IMG/VR virus record: IMGVR_UViG_3300005589_000080
Span: 1-31,336 of that record
Direction: 5' to 3' (one strand)
DNA from: a virus
Length of the DNA stretch: 31,336 nucleotides
The position numbers and the translations under genes are program-made. The notes beneath the pieces were generated by a model, which saw only the letters and a program-made list of their open reading frames with translations, was not told the DNA's origin and made no database searches. Of this stretch, positions 22,851-29,186 are shown piece by piece (the stretch's first letter is position 1; every line of letters begins with the position of its first letter).

Positions 22851-22857
22851 TATTCCC

Positions 22858-24699
22858 TTAGCCTCCAATCGTTAAGCTATCTGCGGTTAATACCCGGGGT
22901 GCCGGGTCACGTAGCGCCCCATCCAATGCCATGACAGCCGCCACAGGGCCGTCCACCTTCATCCTGATCTGCTTCTTCGACTTGATGATCTTCTTCCGGT
23001 CTTCACTGTCCCGGTCGAACTGGCAATTACCGATCATCCACCCCATGACCGGGTGCCCCGCGTGCCGAATGTCGTGCTCGATCAGCAGGTTTTCAAACTC
23101 GCTGGTGGGCCCGTTCATCCAGCCAAAACCCTGCCCGAATTCCACCATGGTGAAGCCGTCCTCCTCGATCAGATCCGTGACCAGCCCGACAGCGGACCAC
23201 TTGTCGTAGCGCCAGTTCACCGGGTCGAATCGCTCGCGAAAGGACACAAGATCCTTGCGCACTTGCTTGAGGTCCACCACGTTCCCCGGGGTGAGGTTCA
23301 GCCAGCCGTCACGGGCCCACGTCGTATAAGGTGCCTTGGCCTTCCGCTCCAATTCGAGGATGTTTCCCTCGGGGAGCCAGAACCATTCGAGGATATAGTG
23401 CGGATCGTCTTCCGCTTCCGGTGGGAACCACAGCACGAAGGCGGTCAAGTCCGACGAGGCCGAGAGATCCAGTCCCGCAAAACACTTTCGGCCCTCCAGA
23501 AATTCGGCCAGCTCGTCACGGCTTCGCGCACCGGTGCAGGCCTGCCAATCGGACGCCTTGAAGGCCGCTTCCGCAGCCATCACCCACACGTTCACCTTGT
23601 ACCGCTTGAAACTGTTCTGCTTGCTGGGCACTTCGGAGGCCTGCTTGGCTTCCTGCTCGAATTTCTCGAACGGAATCGCCACACCCAGGGACGGATTCGC
23701 CCGGTACCACCAGTAGGGGTCGAGCCAGTTCTCCGTTTCGCCTTCGCCCTCCACGCAACAGCGGATATAGGCGAAAAATGTGGAGTCCTCACCGGGTCCG
23801 GGCCCACCTTCGAGCACACGCCGGGCATATTCGTGCTGCTCCCAGCCGATGGACGTCGGATCGTAGACGCCCGCAGTGGTAATCGCGACGAATAAGGGCT
23901 CGGTCCGGGCCGCACCACCATAGATTAGGGTGTCGAACAGGTCCCGATTCCGTTGTGCGTGGAGCTCGTCAAAGACCAGGGCCGAGATGTTCATCCCTTC
24001 CTTGGTCCCCACATCGCTGGAAAGCGCCTCGTATTCGCCGTTCTGCTCGTCGAAGTCGATATGCTTGATGGAATCCCGATATCTGAGCCGGTTTTTGATG
24101 TACGGGCACGCCTTCGCCATCCGCATAGCCTCACGAAATACGATGGTGGCCTGCTTCTTGTCCGCCGCCACGTTGTAGACCTCGGCCCCGGCTTCCCCAT
24201 CCGCGATCAGCATGTACAACGAGATGCCAGAACACAGCGTGCTTTTGCCGTTTTTCTTGGGAATCTCGATGTACCCATGCCCGAATCGGCGGAGATCCGC
24301 GCCCCCTTCGCCCTGCCGACGCCACCCGAAGAGCGGCATAACCACGTCGAATCGCTGCCAGGGGAGCAGCACGAACGGTTTGCCGGCGAAATCCCCCTTC
24401 GTGTGCCGCAACAGCCGAAAGAACGCCACGGCATGGTCCGCCCGGTCCACATCGAACCAGCACCCACGCTTGACGGCTTCCACATCGGCCCACGTGCGCA
24501 TCCATATCGGATCCCAACGCAGCCCCACGGCATTACGACCGCACCGGGCATCCTGCACCGCCTCGTCGTAGTACTCGTGTTCCGTGGCCGTCCGTGCGTG
24601 CTCCGAATGCCACTGGTGAGCGTGAACATCCCACAACTGATCGCGATCCATCCGGAGATCACCACGCTGTACCGCGTCTGGGAAAACTGGCTTACTCAT
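22858..24699 (-). CDS. terL: Terminase large subunit
   Basis: 613 residues. ATPase: Walker A IPKKNGKS at 146-153, adenine-binding segment around FVLLPWQRF (109-117), Walker B ALVFDE at 240-245, and a coupling motif near FVAITTAG. Nuclease: first acidic residue in FAGLDLSASSDLTAF (Asp411), with a further one in RYDKWSA near 500 and later a conserved acidic end (ALDGALRD). The protein pumps DNA into the prohead and cuts it. The N-terminal ~100 residues are longer than average. It overlaps a membrane-protein gene by 1 base (TAATG). Next to an HNH gene and a P27-type small subunit, as in HK97-like cos phages. Confidence 0.94.
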   Translation of the reverse strand: MSKPVFPDAVQRGDLRMDRDQLWDVHAHQWHSEHARTATEHEYYDEAVQDARCGRNAVGLRWDPIWMRTWADVEAVKRGCWFDVDRADHAVAFFRLLRHTKGDFAGKPFVLLPWQRFDVVMPLFGWRRQGEGGADLRRFGHGYIEIPKKNGKSTLCSGISLYMLIADGEAGAEVYNVAADKKQATIVFREAMRMAKACPYIKNRLRYRDSIKHIDFDEQNGEYEALSSDVGTKEGMNISALVFDELHAQRNRDLFDTLIYGGAARTEPLFVAITTAGVYDPTSIGWEQHEYARRVLEGGPGPGEDSTFFAYIRCCVEGEGETENWLDPYWWYRANPSLGVAIPFEKFEQEAKQASEVPSKQNSFKRYKVNVWVMAAEAAFKASDWQACTGARSRDELAEFLEGRKCFAGLDLSASSDLTAFVLWFPPEAEDDPHYILEWFWLPEGNILELERKAKAPYTTWARDGWLNLTPGNVVDLKQVRKDLVSFRERFDPVNWRYDKWSAVGLVTDLIEEDGFTMVEFGQGFGWMNGPTSEFENLLIEHDIRHAGHPVMGWMIGNCQFDRDSEDRKKIIKSKKQIRMKVDGPVAAVMALDGALRDPAPRVLTADSLTIGG

Positions 24700-24914
24700 T
24701 AGTCGTCAATCCAGACGCATTTGAGCATGGACCACAGGCAAAGGGGGATAACGATCGGCCAAAACAGCCCCGTTAGCTTAGGGTGTCTCTGGCTAAACCC
24801 CACCTCCCCCTCAACGTCTCGCCAAAGCTTCCTGTCAACCGCGACGGCTTTAGCCACCATGAGATATGCAAAGGCCACCATCCCCGCAATTACCAACTTT
24901 TCAACCATGTCCAT
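24699..24914 (-). CDS. Small two-span membrane protein
   Basis: 71 residues from the ATG one base after the previous stop; a second ATG two codons later is possible. Hydrophobic segments at about 7-22 (VIAGMVAFAYLMVAKA) and 48-63 (LFWPIVIPLCLWSML) flank a charged loop (DRKLWRDVEGEVGFSQRHPK). It lies between the terminase subunits' accessory gene and terL. Function not recognisable; a superinfection-exclusion or envelope role could be tested. Confidence 0.5.
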   Translation of the reverse strand: MDMVEKLVIAGMVAFAYLMVAKAVAVDRKLWRDVEGEVGFSQRHPKLTGLFWPIVIPLCLWSMLKCVWIDD

Positions 24915-24915
24915 A

Positions 24916-25185
24916 TCAATCAATTCCTTTCTCGTTTCGTCCATCACCAAACTCATACCAACCCCACGGCTTGCAGGTCTCGCCTGTCTCGGCTTCCAGG
25001 TCCGCACCATGGAGCGCCCACGCACGTTCCGCCTCGGCCCGCGACTTGAACGGCGCCCCGGTGGCCTCCGACTCCCCGCGAAGGAAATCGAAGGCCACCC
25101 CCGTCAGCAGATACGCCCGCCGGAAATCCGACAACACGCCCACCTTGACCTTGCCTGCCCGTGGGTTTTTACGCCGTCGCGTCAT
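24916..25185 (-). CDS. Small basic protein between terminase genes
   Basis: 89 residues; the start at 25185 overlaps the small terminase stop by 4 bases (ATGA). Basic N-terminus (MTRRRKNPRAGKVKVG), then a helix with SDFRRAYLLTGVAFDFLRGE and an aromatic end (CKPWGWYEFGDG). The segment FKSRAEAERAWALHGADL looks like a short helical hairpin. Unknown family; a packaging accessory is a fair guess only from the location. Confidence 0.45.
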   Translation of the reverse strand: MTRRRKNPRAGKVKVGVLSDFRRAYLLTGVAFDFLRGESEATGAPFKSRAEAERAWALHGADLEAETGETCKPWGWYEFGDGRNEKGID

Positions 25186-25493
25186 GCAGCGATCTCGTTG
25201 TCCAGATCGAGCCCAAGCGCCTTGTAGCCCGCGATGATGGCCGCCCGACAATCGCGCTCCACCGTCACGAGCGGGTGTGCCTTCTTCTGGCCGAACCGGT
25301 CCGTGACCAGCAAGCTGCCGTCCTTCTTGATTTGCGCCTGGGCCTGCTTCATGCGGTCGTAGGCCTCCAGGGTCCCCTGGAGAACGAACAACTGGGAATC
25401 GTCCAGCCCGTCACACTCCACCAGGATCTTCTTCCACCAGGCCTTTGCGCTCACGCTCAGATGCTTGGGGGCTATGGGGTATTTGCTCGCCAT
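25182..25493 (-). CDS. terS: Terminase small subunit, P27 family
   Basis: 103 residues. Sequence layout matches the P27 family: PKHLSVSAKAWWKKILVECD, LDDSQLFVLQGTLEAYDRMK, then KDGSLLVTDRFGQKKAHPLV, then a closing helix with RAAIIAGYKALGLD. The protein recognises the packaging site and brings TerL to it. AAAGG 8-9 bases before ATG. About 100 bases without a gene precede it (25494-25595), which is where a cos or pac site might lie; I saw no diagnostic structure there. Confidence 0.85.
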   Translation of the reverse strand: MASKYPIAPKHLSVSAKAWWKKILVECDGLDDSQLFVLQGTLEAYDRMKQAQAQIKKDGSLLVTDRFGQKKAHPLVTVERDCRAAIIAGYKALGLDLDNEIAA

Positions 25494-25595
25494 ATCACGT
25501 TACCTTTCGTCGGTCAGAATTTTTCAAAGCAGATCCCGGCTCACACCCCCGCAACACAGACAGGCGCGGTCTCCAAGAAGCGGGCAGAGAGATTT

Positions 25596-25877
25596 TCACC
25601 CCCCTGCCCCGTTTTTATGGCCGTTCAATTTTTGCGCTTTTGGGTTTTCGTCCATCTCCACGCGGATTGCCTGTGCTCTCCGGATCGCCACGGTTGCCAC
25701 GTCGAGCAGCTCTTCGTACGTCTGCTCCACATCACGGGCTTGCATGGCTTCCTTCACCTCGTCGTATTCCAGGGCGAGTGCACCGAGGGCTATGTAGTTG
25801 TCAGCCATCGGTGGGTGCATCTTGTCGGCGTACCTAATCCGGTTAGAGATTCCGTCTGTAATCTGCTGGTCAATCAT
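25596..25877 (-). CDS. Small MazG-like nucleotide pyrophosphatase candidate
   Basis: 93 residues; start chosen at the ATG that overlaps the previous stop (ATGA). The core has EYDEVKEAM, then EELLDVATVAIRRAQAI, fitting the ExxE-(12-28)-ExxD metal site of all-alpha NTP pyrophosphatases. These hydrolyse NTPs to NMP and PPi and are common in phages. The chain is shorter than a full MazG domain, so a dimer or partner is needed. The C-terminus is Gly/Asn rich. Confidence 0.55.
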   Translation of the reverse strand: MIDQQITDGISNRIRYADKMHPPMADNYIALGALALEYDEVKEAMQARDVEQTYEELLDVATVAIRRAQAIRVEMDENPKAQKLNGHKNGAGG

Positions 25878-27544
25878 ACCCTTGCCTCTAGTTGCTTGAT
25901 TGCGGATTCGAGGGCGGTGCATAGCGCACTGACCTTGTCGCGAGCCAGAGTGATGCCATTGCCGTTGTGCGCATGCCACGCTTCCGCCCTTACTAGTGTT
26001 TCGCGCATCTCGTCGAGTGTGATGGTCGGGGTGGTCGGCAGCGTGATTCCGAGGTAGTCGAGGATGGCGGCGGCATCCGCACCAAATCCTGTTTCACTGT
26101 CGTGAAAATCATCCAGCATTGCCACCAGCCCTTCCAGTGTCACACCTTCGGGCGGCTGATACGGAAGGCGCGGAAGCTCGCGGGCTACGGCGCGGATGGC
26201 GGCGCGGATGGAATCGACACCACTTGATGTAAGGCGATCTAAACTGCAAAGCCGGGGATGCGCCTCGCAGTACACCTCACACAGCCGCTCCACCTCGTCG
26301 TCGGTCGGCTCGGTCGTGCTGTGCTCGGCAAGCTCCTTACGTACTGAATCGAGCGTTGTGCTAAGCACTACTGTTTCATCAATCAGTTTTTCGAGACAGT
26401 GTTTGTCGCCGGCAATACGCTCAATACACGCCTCCCCCACATCGTTGACATTGCTCCACTGACTCTCCTCTTCTGACAGATTTAACGCTAATGCAATCCG
26501 GTCAACGCGGTCTTGCATCTGGTCGCGTTCCTCCGCAATCTGTTCATTTGGATCTATTTTCTCTTCTAGTTGCTCCTCAAGCCTGCACTCAGCAACATAG
26601 GACATTTCAAGGTCCTTCATGGCCTCTTCTAGCGTGGATGGAGTTTTTCTACTTACTGCGCTTTTCACTATTTCTGTAATCGCGTCTTCACTTAAAGGCT
26701 CTTCGGGGCTTTCGTTAACTAGTTTTTCAGCCTCTTCTAAAGTAATACGCTCAGGGCAATTTTCTGCCTGTCTGGCCTCTAGCACAGAAACACGCTTAAC
26801 TAGACGCCGGACGTTAGATTGCAGTCTTTCAACAACAGGTTTGTAAGCATTAGCAACGCCATCGCACCGCTCAATAATACTTTCAGTTTGGTTGAAGTTT
26901 TCTTGGCACTTTTCTTCGTACTCTTCGGTTAAACGGGCATAGGCTTTTTGTACCATTTCGGTTTCCCGCCTCGCCTCGGCAAGCTCCACCTTGAGCCGGT
27001 CTATTTCGGCTTTCATCTCTGCTGTTGCTTTTGCCAACGGGTGCTCTGGGCAATCAGCCACATGATCTTGAATTCGTTGGAGGTCGCCCTCGCCACCATT
27101 CGATATTGACTCTCCGCAAAAGGCGCATGAGCAAGATTCTAAGCGTGCCTCGTCACGTTCCGCTCCTAGCCTGTTCATCTCCGCCTTCTGCGTCACTATC
27201 ATCAGCACATCGTCTTCCATCTCGCCTTGCGTCCGCCCGGTGAACAGCTTCAGCATGGCCTCGGATTGGGCTCGCTCGATAGGGCCAATTGCCTCCCATG
27301 TAGGGGATGGGATGAGTCTATATACTTCGCGCACTACATTAGCCACCTCCAGACGGTCAGGCATCGGGCGCAGGTCGGCAAGCACCGCCTCACGCACGGC
27401 GCGGATACCGGCGCGGATGCTGTCTTGCGTTGAGGTGGAATAGTCTCGCCAATACTGACACTCGTTAGTGTTCGCGTTATATCGCGCATCGCAATATGCG
27501 ATACACAGCCGTTCTATCGTCTCGTCAGTCTCGTCAGTTCTCAC
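25874..27544 (-). CDS. Long coiled-coil protein with a C2HC zinc finger and duplicated ends
   Basis: 556 residues, mostly charged helix (MKAEIDRLKVELAEARRETE; LEEAMKDLEMSYVAECRLEE). CAFC (140-143) with DHVADC (161-165) forms a likely zinc site. The N-terminal ETIERLCIAYCDARY...DSIRAGIRAVREAV is repeated near the C-terminus as DEVERLCEVYCEAHP...DSIRAAIRAVAREL, so the two ends are a duplication around the coil. The middle, about 26.5-27.0 kb, looks lower in GC than the flanks, suggesting a recent insertion or mosaic. It is coupled to HNH (ATGA) and to the MazG-like gene (ATGA). A structural, scaffold or DNA-associated role is possible; no family recognised. Confidence 0.5.
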   Translation of the reverse strand: MRTDETDETIERLCIAYCDARYNANTNECQYWRDYSTSTQDSIRAGIRAVREAVLADLRPMPDRLEVANVVREVYRLIPSPTWEAIGPIERAQSEAMLKLFTGRTQGEMEDDVLMIVTQKAEMNRLGAERDEARLESCSCAFCGESISNGGEGDLQRIQDHVADCPEHPLAKATAEMKAEIDRLKVELAEARRETEMVQKAYARLTEEYEEKCQENFNQTESIIERCDGVANAYKPVVERLQSNVRRLVKRVSVLEARQAENCPERITLEEAEKLVNESPEEPLSEDAITEIVKSAVSRKTPSTLEEAMKDLEMSYVAECRLEEQLEEKIDPNEQIAEERDQMQDRVDRIALALNLSEEESQWSNVNDVGEACIERIAGDKHCLEKLIDETVVLSTTLDSVRKELAEHSTTEPTDDEVERLCEVYCEAHPRLCSLDRLTSSGVDSIRAAIRAVARELPRLPYQPPEGVTLEGLVAMLDDFHDSETGFGADAAAILDYLGITLPTTPTITLDEMRETLVRAEAWHAHNGNGITLARDKVSALCTALESAIKQLEARV

Positions 27545-27876
27545 AGTCCTTCTCCTGTCTTTCGGTCATGGCATCGCTTACACAGCGGTTGCCAGTTGTC
27601 TACGTTCCAGAACTTGTCGTAATCCCCTCGGTGGGGGTCGATGTGGTCCACTACATTGGCCGGGCCATTGCAGTGGTTGCAGTACGGGTGATCCAGCAAA
27701 TAGGCCTGTGACGCTCGCCTCCATCGCCGTGTGTAGCCTCGTTGGTGCGCAGAGCCACGGCGCTGATCCTGATCTCGATATCGATCTCTGGTGTGCAGTG
27801 GGCAATACGAGCGGCCACGTTCCACGAGATTCGGGCACAGTTGCTTACGGCACGGGCGTTTCGCTGCTCTCGGCAT
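27541..27876 (-). CDS. HNH endonuclease of the packaging region
   Basis: 111 residues from the ATG at 27876, which has AGGAGG 8 bases upstream; a GTG three codons earlier overlaps that site. Zinc Cys pair CNHCNG, then VVDHIDPHRG, DNWQPLCKRCHDRKTG with the His-Asn-His core and second Cys pair. In HK97-like phages such a nuclease beside the terminase is needed with TerL for cos cutting. A basic N-terminus includes a second Cys/His group (LCPNLVERGRSYCPLH). Overlaps the RHH-like gene by 32 bases. Confidence 0.88.
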   Translation of the reverse strand: MPRAAKRPCRKQLCPNLVERGRSYCPLHTRDRYRDQDQRRGSAHQRGYTRRWRRASQAYLLDHPYCNHCNGPANVVDHIDPHRGDYDKFWNVDNWQPLCKRCHDRKTGEGL

Positions 27877-28090
27877 CCTTGTCACCTCCTATCAGTTTCA
27901 CGGTTTCGGTTGTGCCGGGTTTCACGGCGTGTACCTCGGTGTAGCCAAGCGCCCGTAGCGACCGTAGAGCGTTTAACCACATCAGGGCACCCCCTACCAT
28001 GGCCGAGAGCGACTTATGGCCTCCTCGGGCCTGTAGCGCTCGAATTAGGCGCAATGTCTCGGGATCTACGTGGATCGTTACGGGCTCCAT
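27845..28090 (-). CDS. Small ribbon-helix-helix-like protein
   Basis: 81 residues. The start MEPVTIHVDPETLRLIRAL resembles the strand and first helix of a ribbon-helix-helix protein, followed by a second helix with KSLSAMVGGALMWLNALRSL. The last 35 residues are acidic and probably unstructured. It could regulate the early operon or act as a nucleoid-type accessory. No confident family; its end overlaps the HNH gene. Confidence 0.4.
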   Translation of the reverse strand: MEPVTIHVDPETLRLIRALQARGGHKSLSAMVGGALMWLNALRSLRALGYTEVHAVKPGTTETVKLIGGDKDAESSETPVP

Positions 28091-28093
28091 GGG

Positions 28094-28477
28094 TTAAGCC
28101 GCCACAACTTCGAGCCGGTCGGCAAAATGGGTCACGGCAGCGGGCAGGGTGAAGAAGGCAGGGATGCGCTCCTTGCCAGCAATCGCGATCTCTTCCTGGG
28201 TGCCTTTCGAATCTTCCCAGCCAGGGAGTATGAGCAAGGCATCACACCGGAGCATCACGGTGATGTCGGCCCGGACGAATACCGACTCAGGGAGCCAGCC
28301 GTAAGCGTGCCGAAAATTGGAATGGGGACAGTGGACCGCGAAGCCAGCTTTGACGGCCTGCATGGATAGATCTTCGGCGGCCGCGATGTTCTTGTGACGG
28401 TCCCACGCGTTCGCGGCGGAGTACGGCCCGGCGATGTAAATCAGGGGCTGTTTTTGTTTCTGCTCGAATTGCTTCAT
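28094..28477 (-). CDS. DUF4406 protein (deoxyribosyltransferase-like)
   Basis: 127 residues. IYIAGPYSAANAWDRHKNIA at the start, then LSMQAVKAGFAVHCPHSNFR, RADITVMLRCDALLILPGWE and SKGTQEEIAIAGKERIPAFF: these are the strands, helices and final E of the DUF4406 family, related to nucleoside 2-deoxyribosyltransferases. Such proteins may act on nucleosides; activity for this family is not well established. It is preceded by a GGAA-type site and sits in the replication block. Confidence 0.75.
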   Translation of the reverse strand: MKQFEQKQKQPLIYIAGPYSAANAWDRHKNIAAAEDLSMQAVKAGFAVHCPHSNFRHAYGWLPESVFVRADITVMLRCDALLILPGWEDSKGTQEEIAIAGKERIPAFFTLPAAVTHFADRLEVVAA

Positions 28478-28479
28478 GT

Positions 28480-28809
28480 CTAACGGTTCCTCTTGTTTTG
28501 GTTTCGGTTTCCCTGGGCACTAGAAGCGGGGGTCAACGTCGGGCTTGCTCCTGGTAGCGTAGCGTCTAGCCAGGAGTGTTTCGTGTGGTGAGGCACGAAC
28601 CCACAAACACCCGTAAGTTGACCTCCCTCGTGTGCCCCGCGCAGATGGGTGTAGGGATCAGGGATCAATTCCCCCTTTAGGGGGGGTAAAAATTGATCCC
28701 TTGATCCCCCCCCGATCAGGGGATCAAAAACACGGTTTTTGATCCCATTGATCCCCCCGATCAAAGGGATCAGTTTCTGCGTTTTTTGATCCCTTGATCC
28801 CCCCCTCAT
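28480..28809 (-). CDS. 109-codon ORF across the GATC repeat tract
   Basis: The frame starts within the RusA stop (ATGA) and ends 2 bases before the DUF4406 start, the same packing as real genes here. The first ~50 residues are the repetitive translation of GATC-rich repeats (LIPLIGGINGIKNRVFDPLI, GGGSRDQ). The rest (GQLTGVCGFVPHHTKHSWLD) has no recognised domain. It could be a poorly constrained gene or merely an open frame carrying ribosomes across the repeat. Not certain to be a functional protein. Confidence 0.3.
   Translation of the reverse strand: MRGGSRDQKTQKLIPLIGGINGIKNRVFDPLIGGGSRDQFLPPLKGELIPDPYTHLRGAHEGGQLTGVCGFVPHHTKHSWLDATLPGASPTLTPASSAQGNRNQNKRNR
28656..28799. repeat. GATC-rich repeats with a 12-bp hairpin, candidate origin of replication
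   Basis: Twelve GATC sites lie in 144 bp (28656, 28663, 28695, 28703, 28714, 28722, 28741, 28750, 28759, 28768, 28788, 28796); below one would be expected by chance. Most form TTGATCCC or its complement GGGATCAA. GGGATCAAAAAC (28720-28731) and its exact complement (28735-28746) make a hairpin with a 3-base loop. The tract is between RusA and DUF4406, beside the primase-helicase. Iterons and Dam-type sites suggest a replication start or a methylation-sensitive control region. Confidence 0.6.
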
Positions 28810-29186
28810 AACTGCTCGATCTGGACAAAGATGCCCGGTTTTGCGTCCGTGAATTTCTCGATTATCTCACTACATACTTGGGCGTCATCACCCCAGAATC
28901 CGAGCTTCGTGCAGATGTCCTTGAACGATTTCTGCAAATTATCGGTGTCGGGTTTCGTCGGTTTGTATTTCGCATCAGGCCCCGGCCATATCCATTTCAC
29001 CGTCAATCGCAGTGGGCCGGCCATGGGTTTTTCGGGCTTGTGCTGGGCCAGGTGCGCCGTTAATTTAGCTTTCATCTGTTCCACTGCGGGCGGGTCGTAG
29101 AAGACAGGCTTGCCCTTCCTGACGGCCACCTTCCGCATCTGAGCTGTCGTCTTCGGCGGTATCATCGGCATGAAAAACTGCATCAT
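28806..29186 (-). CDS. rusA: RusA-family Holliday junction resolvase
   Basis: 126 residues. Characteristic RusA acidic cluster: KPDTDNLQKSFKDICTKLGF (Asp80, Asp82, Asn83, Asp90) followed by WGDDAQV (Asp100/101), which hold the metal and cut four-way DNA junctions. The start PMIPPKTT and the strand LRLTVKWIW before it also fit. RusA helps resolve recombination or branched replication intermediates before packaging. It overlaps the primase stop by 4 bases (ATGA). Confidence 0.9.
   Translation of the reverse strand: MMQFFMPMIPPKTTAQMRKVAVRKGKPVFYDPPAVEQMKAKLTAHLAQHKPEKPMAGPLRLTVKWIWPGPDAKYKPTKPDTDNLQKSFKDICTKLGFWGDDAQVCSEIIEKFTDAKPGIFVQIEQL

Noticed and set aside
23053-23895. Plus-strand open frame of 280 codons opposite the large terminase
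   Set aside because: It is a GC-driven shadow of the terminase, without a recognisable product.
25494-25595. cos or pac site in the gap before the small terminase gene
   Set aside because: The position is suitable, but I saw no dyad, repeat or known sequence that would support a call.
28656-28799. CRISPR array
   Set aside because: The repeats are short (8-10 bases), irregularly spaced and in both orientations. There are no equal spacers and no cas genes.
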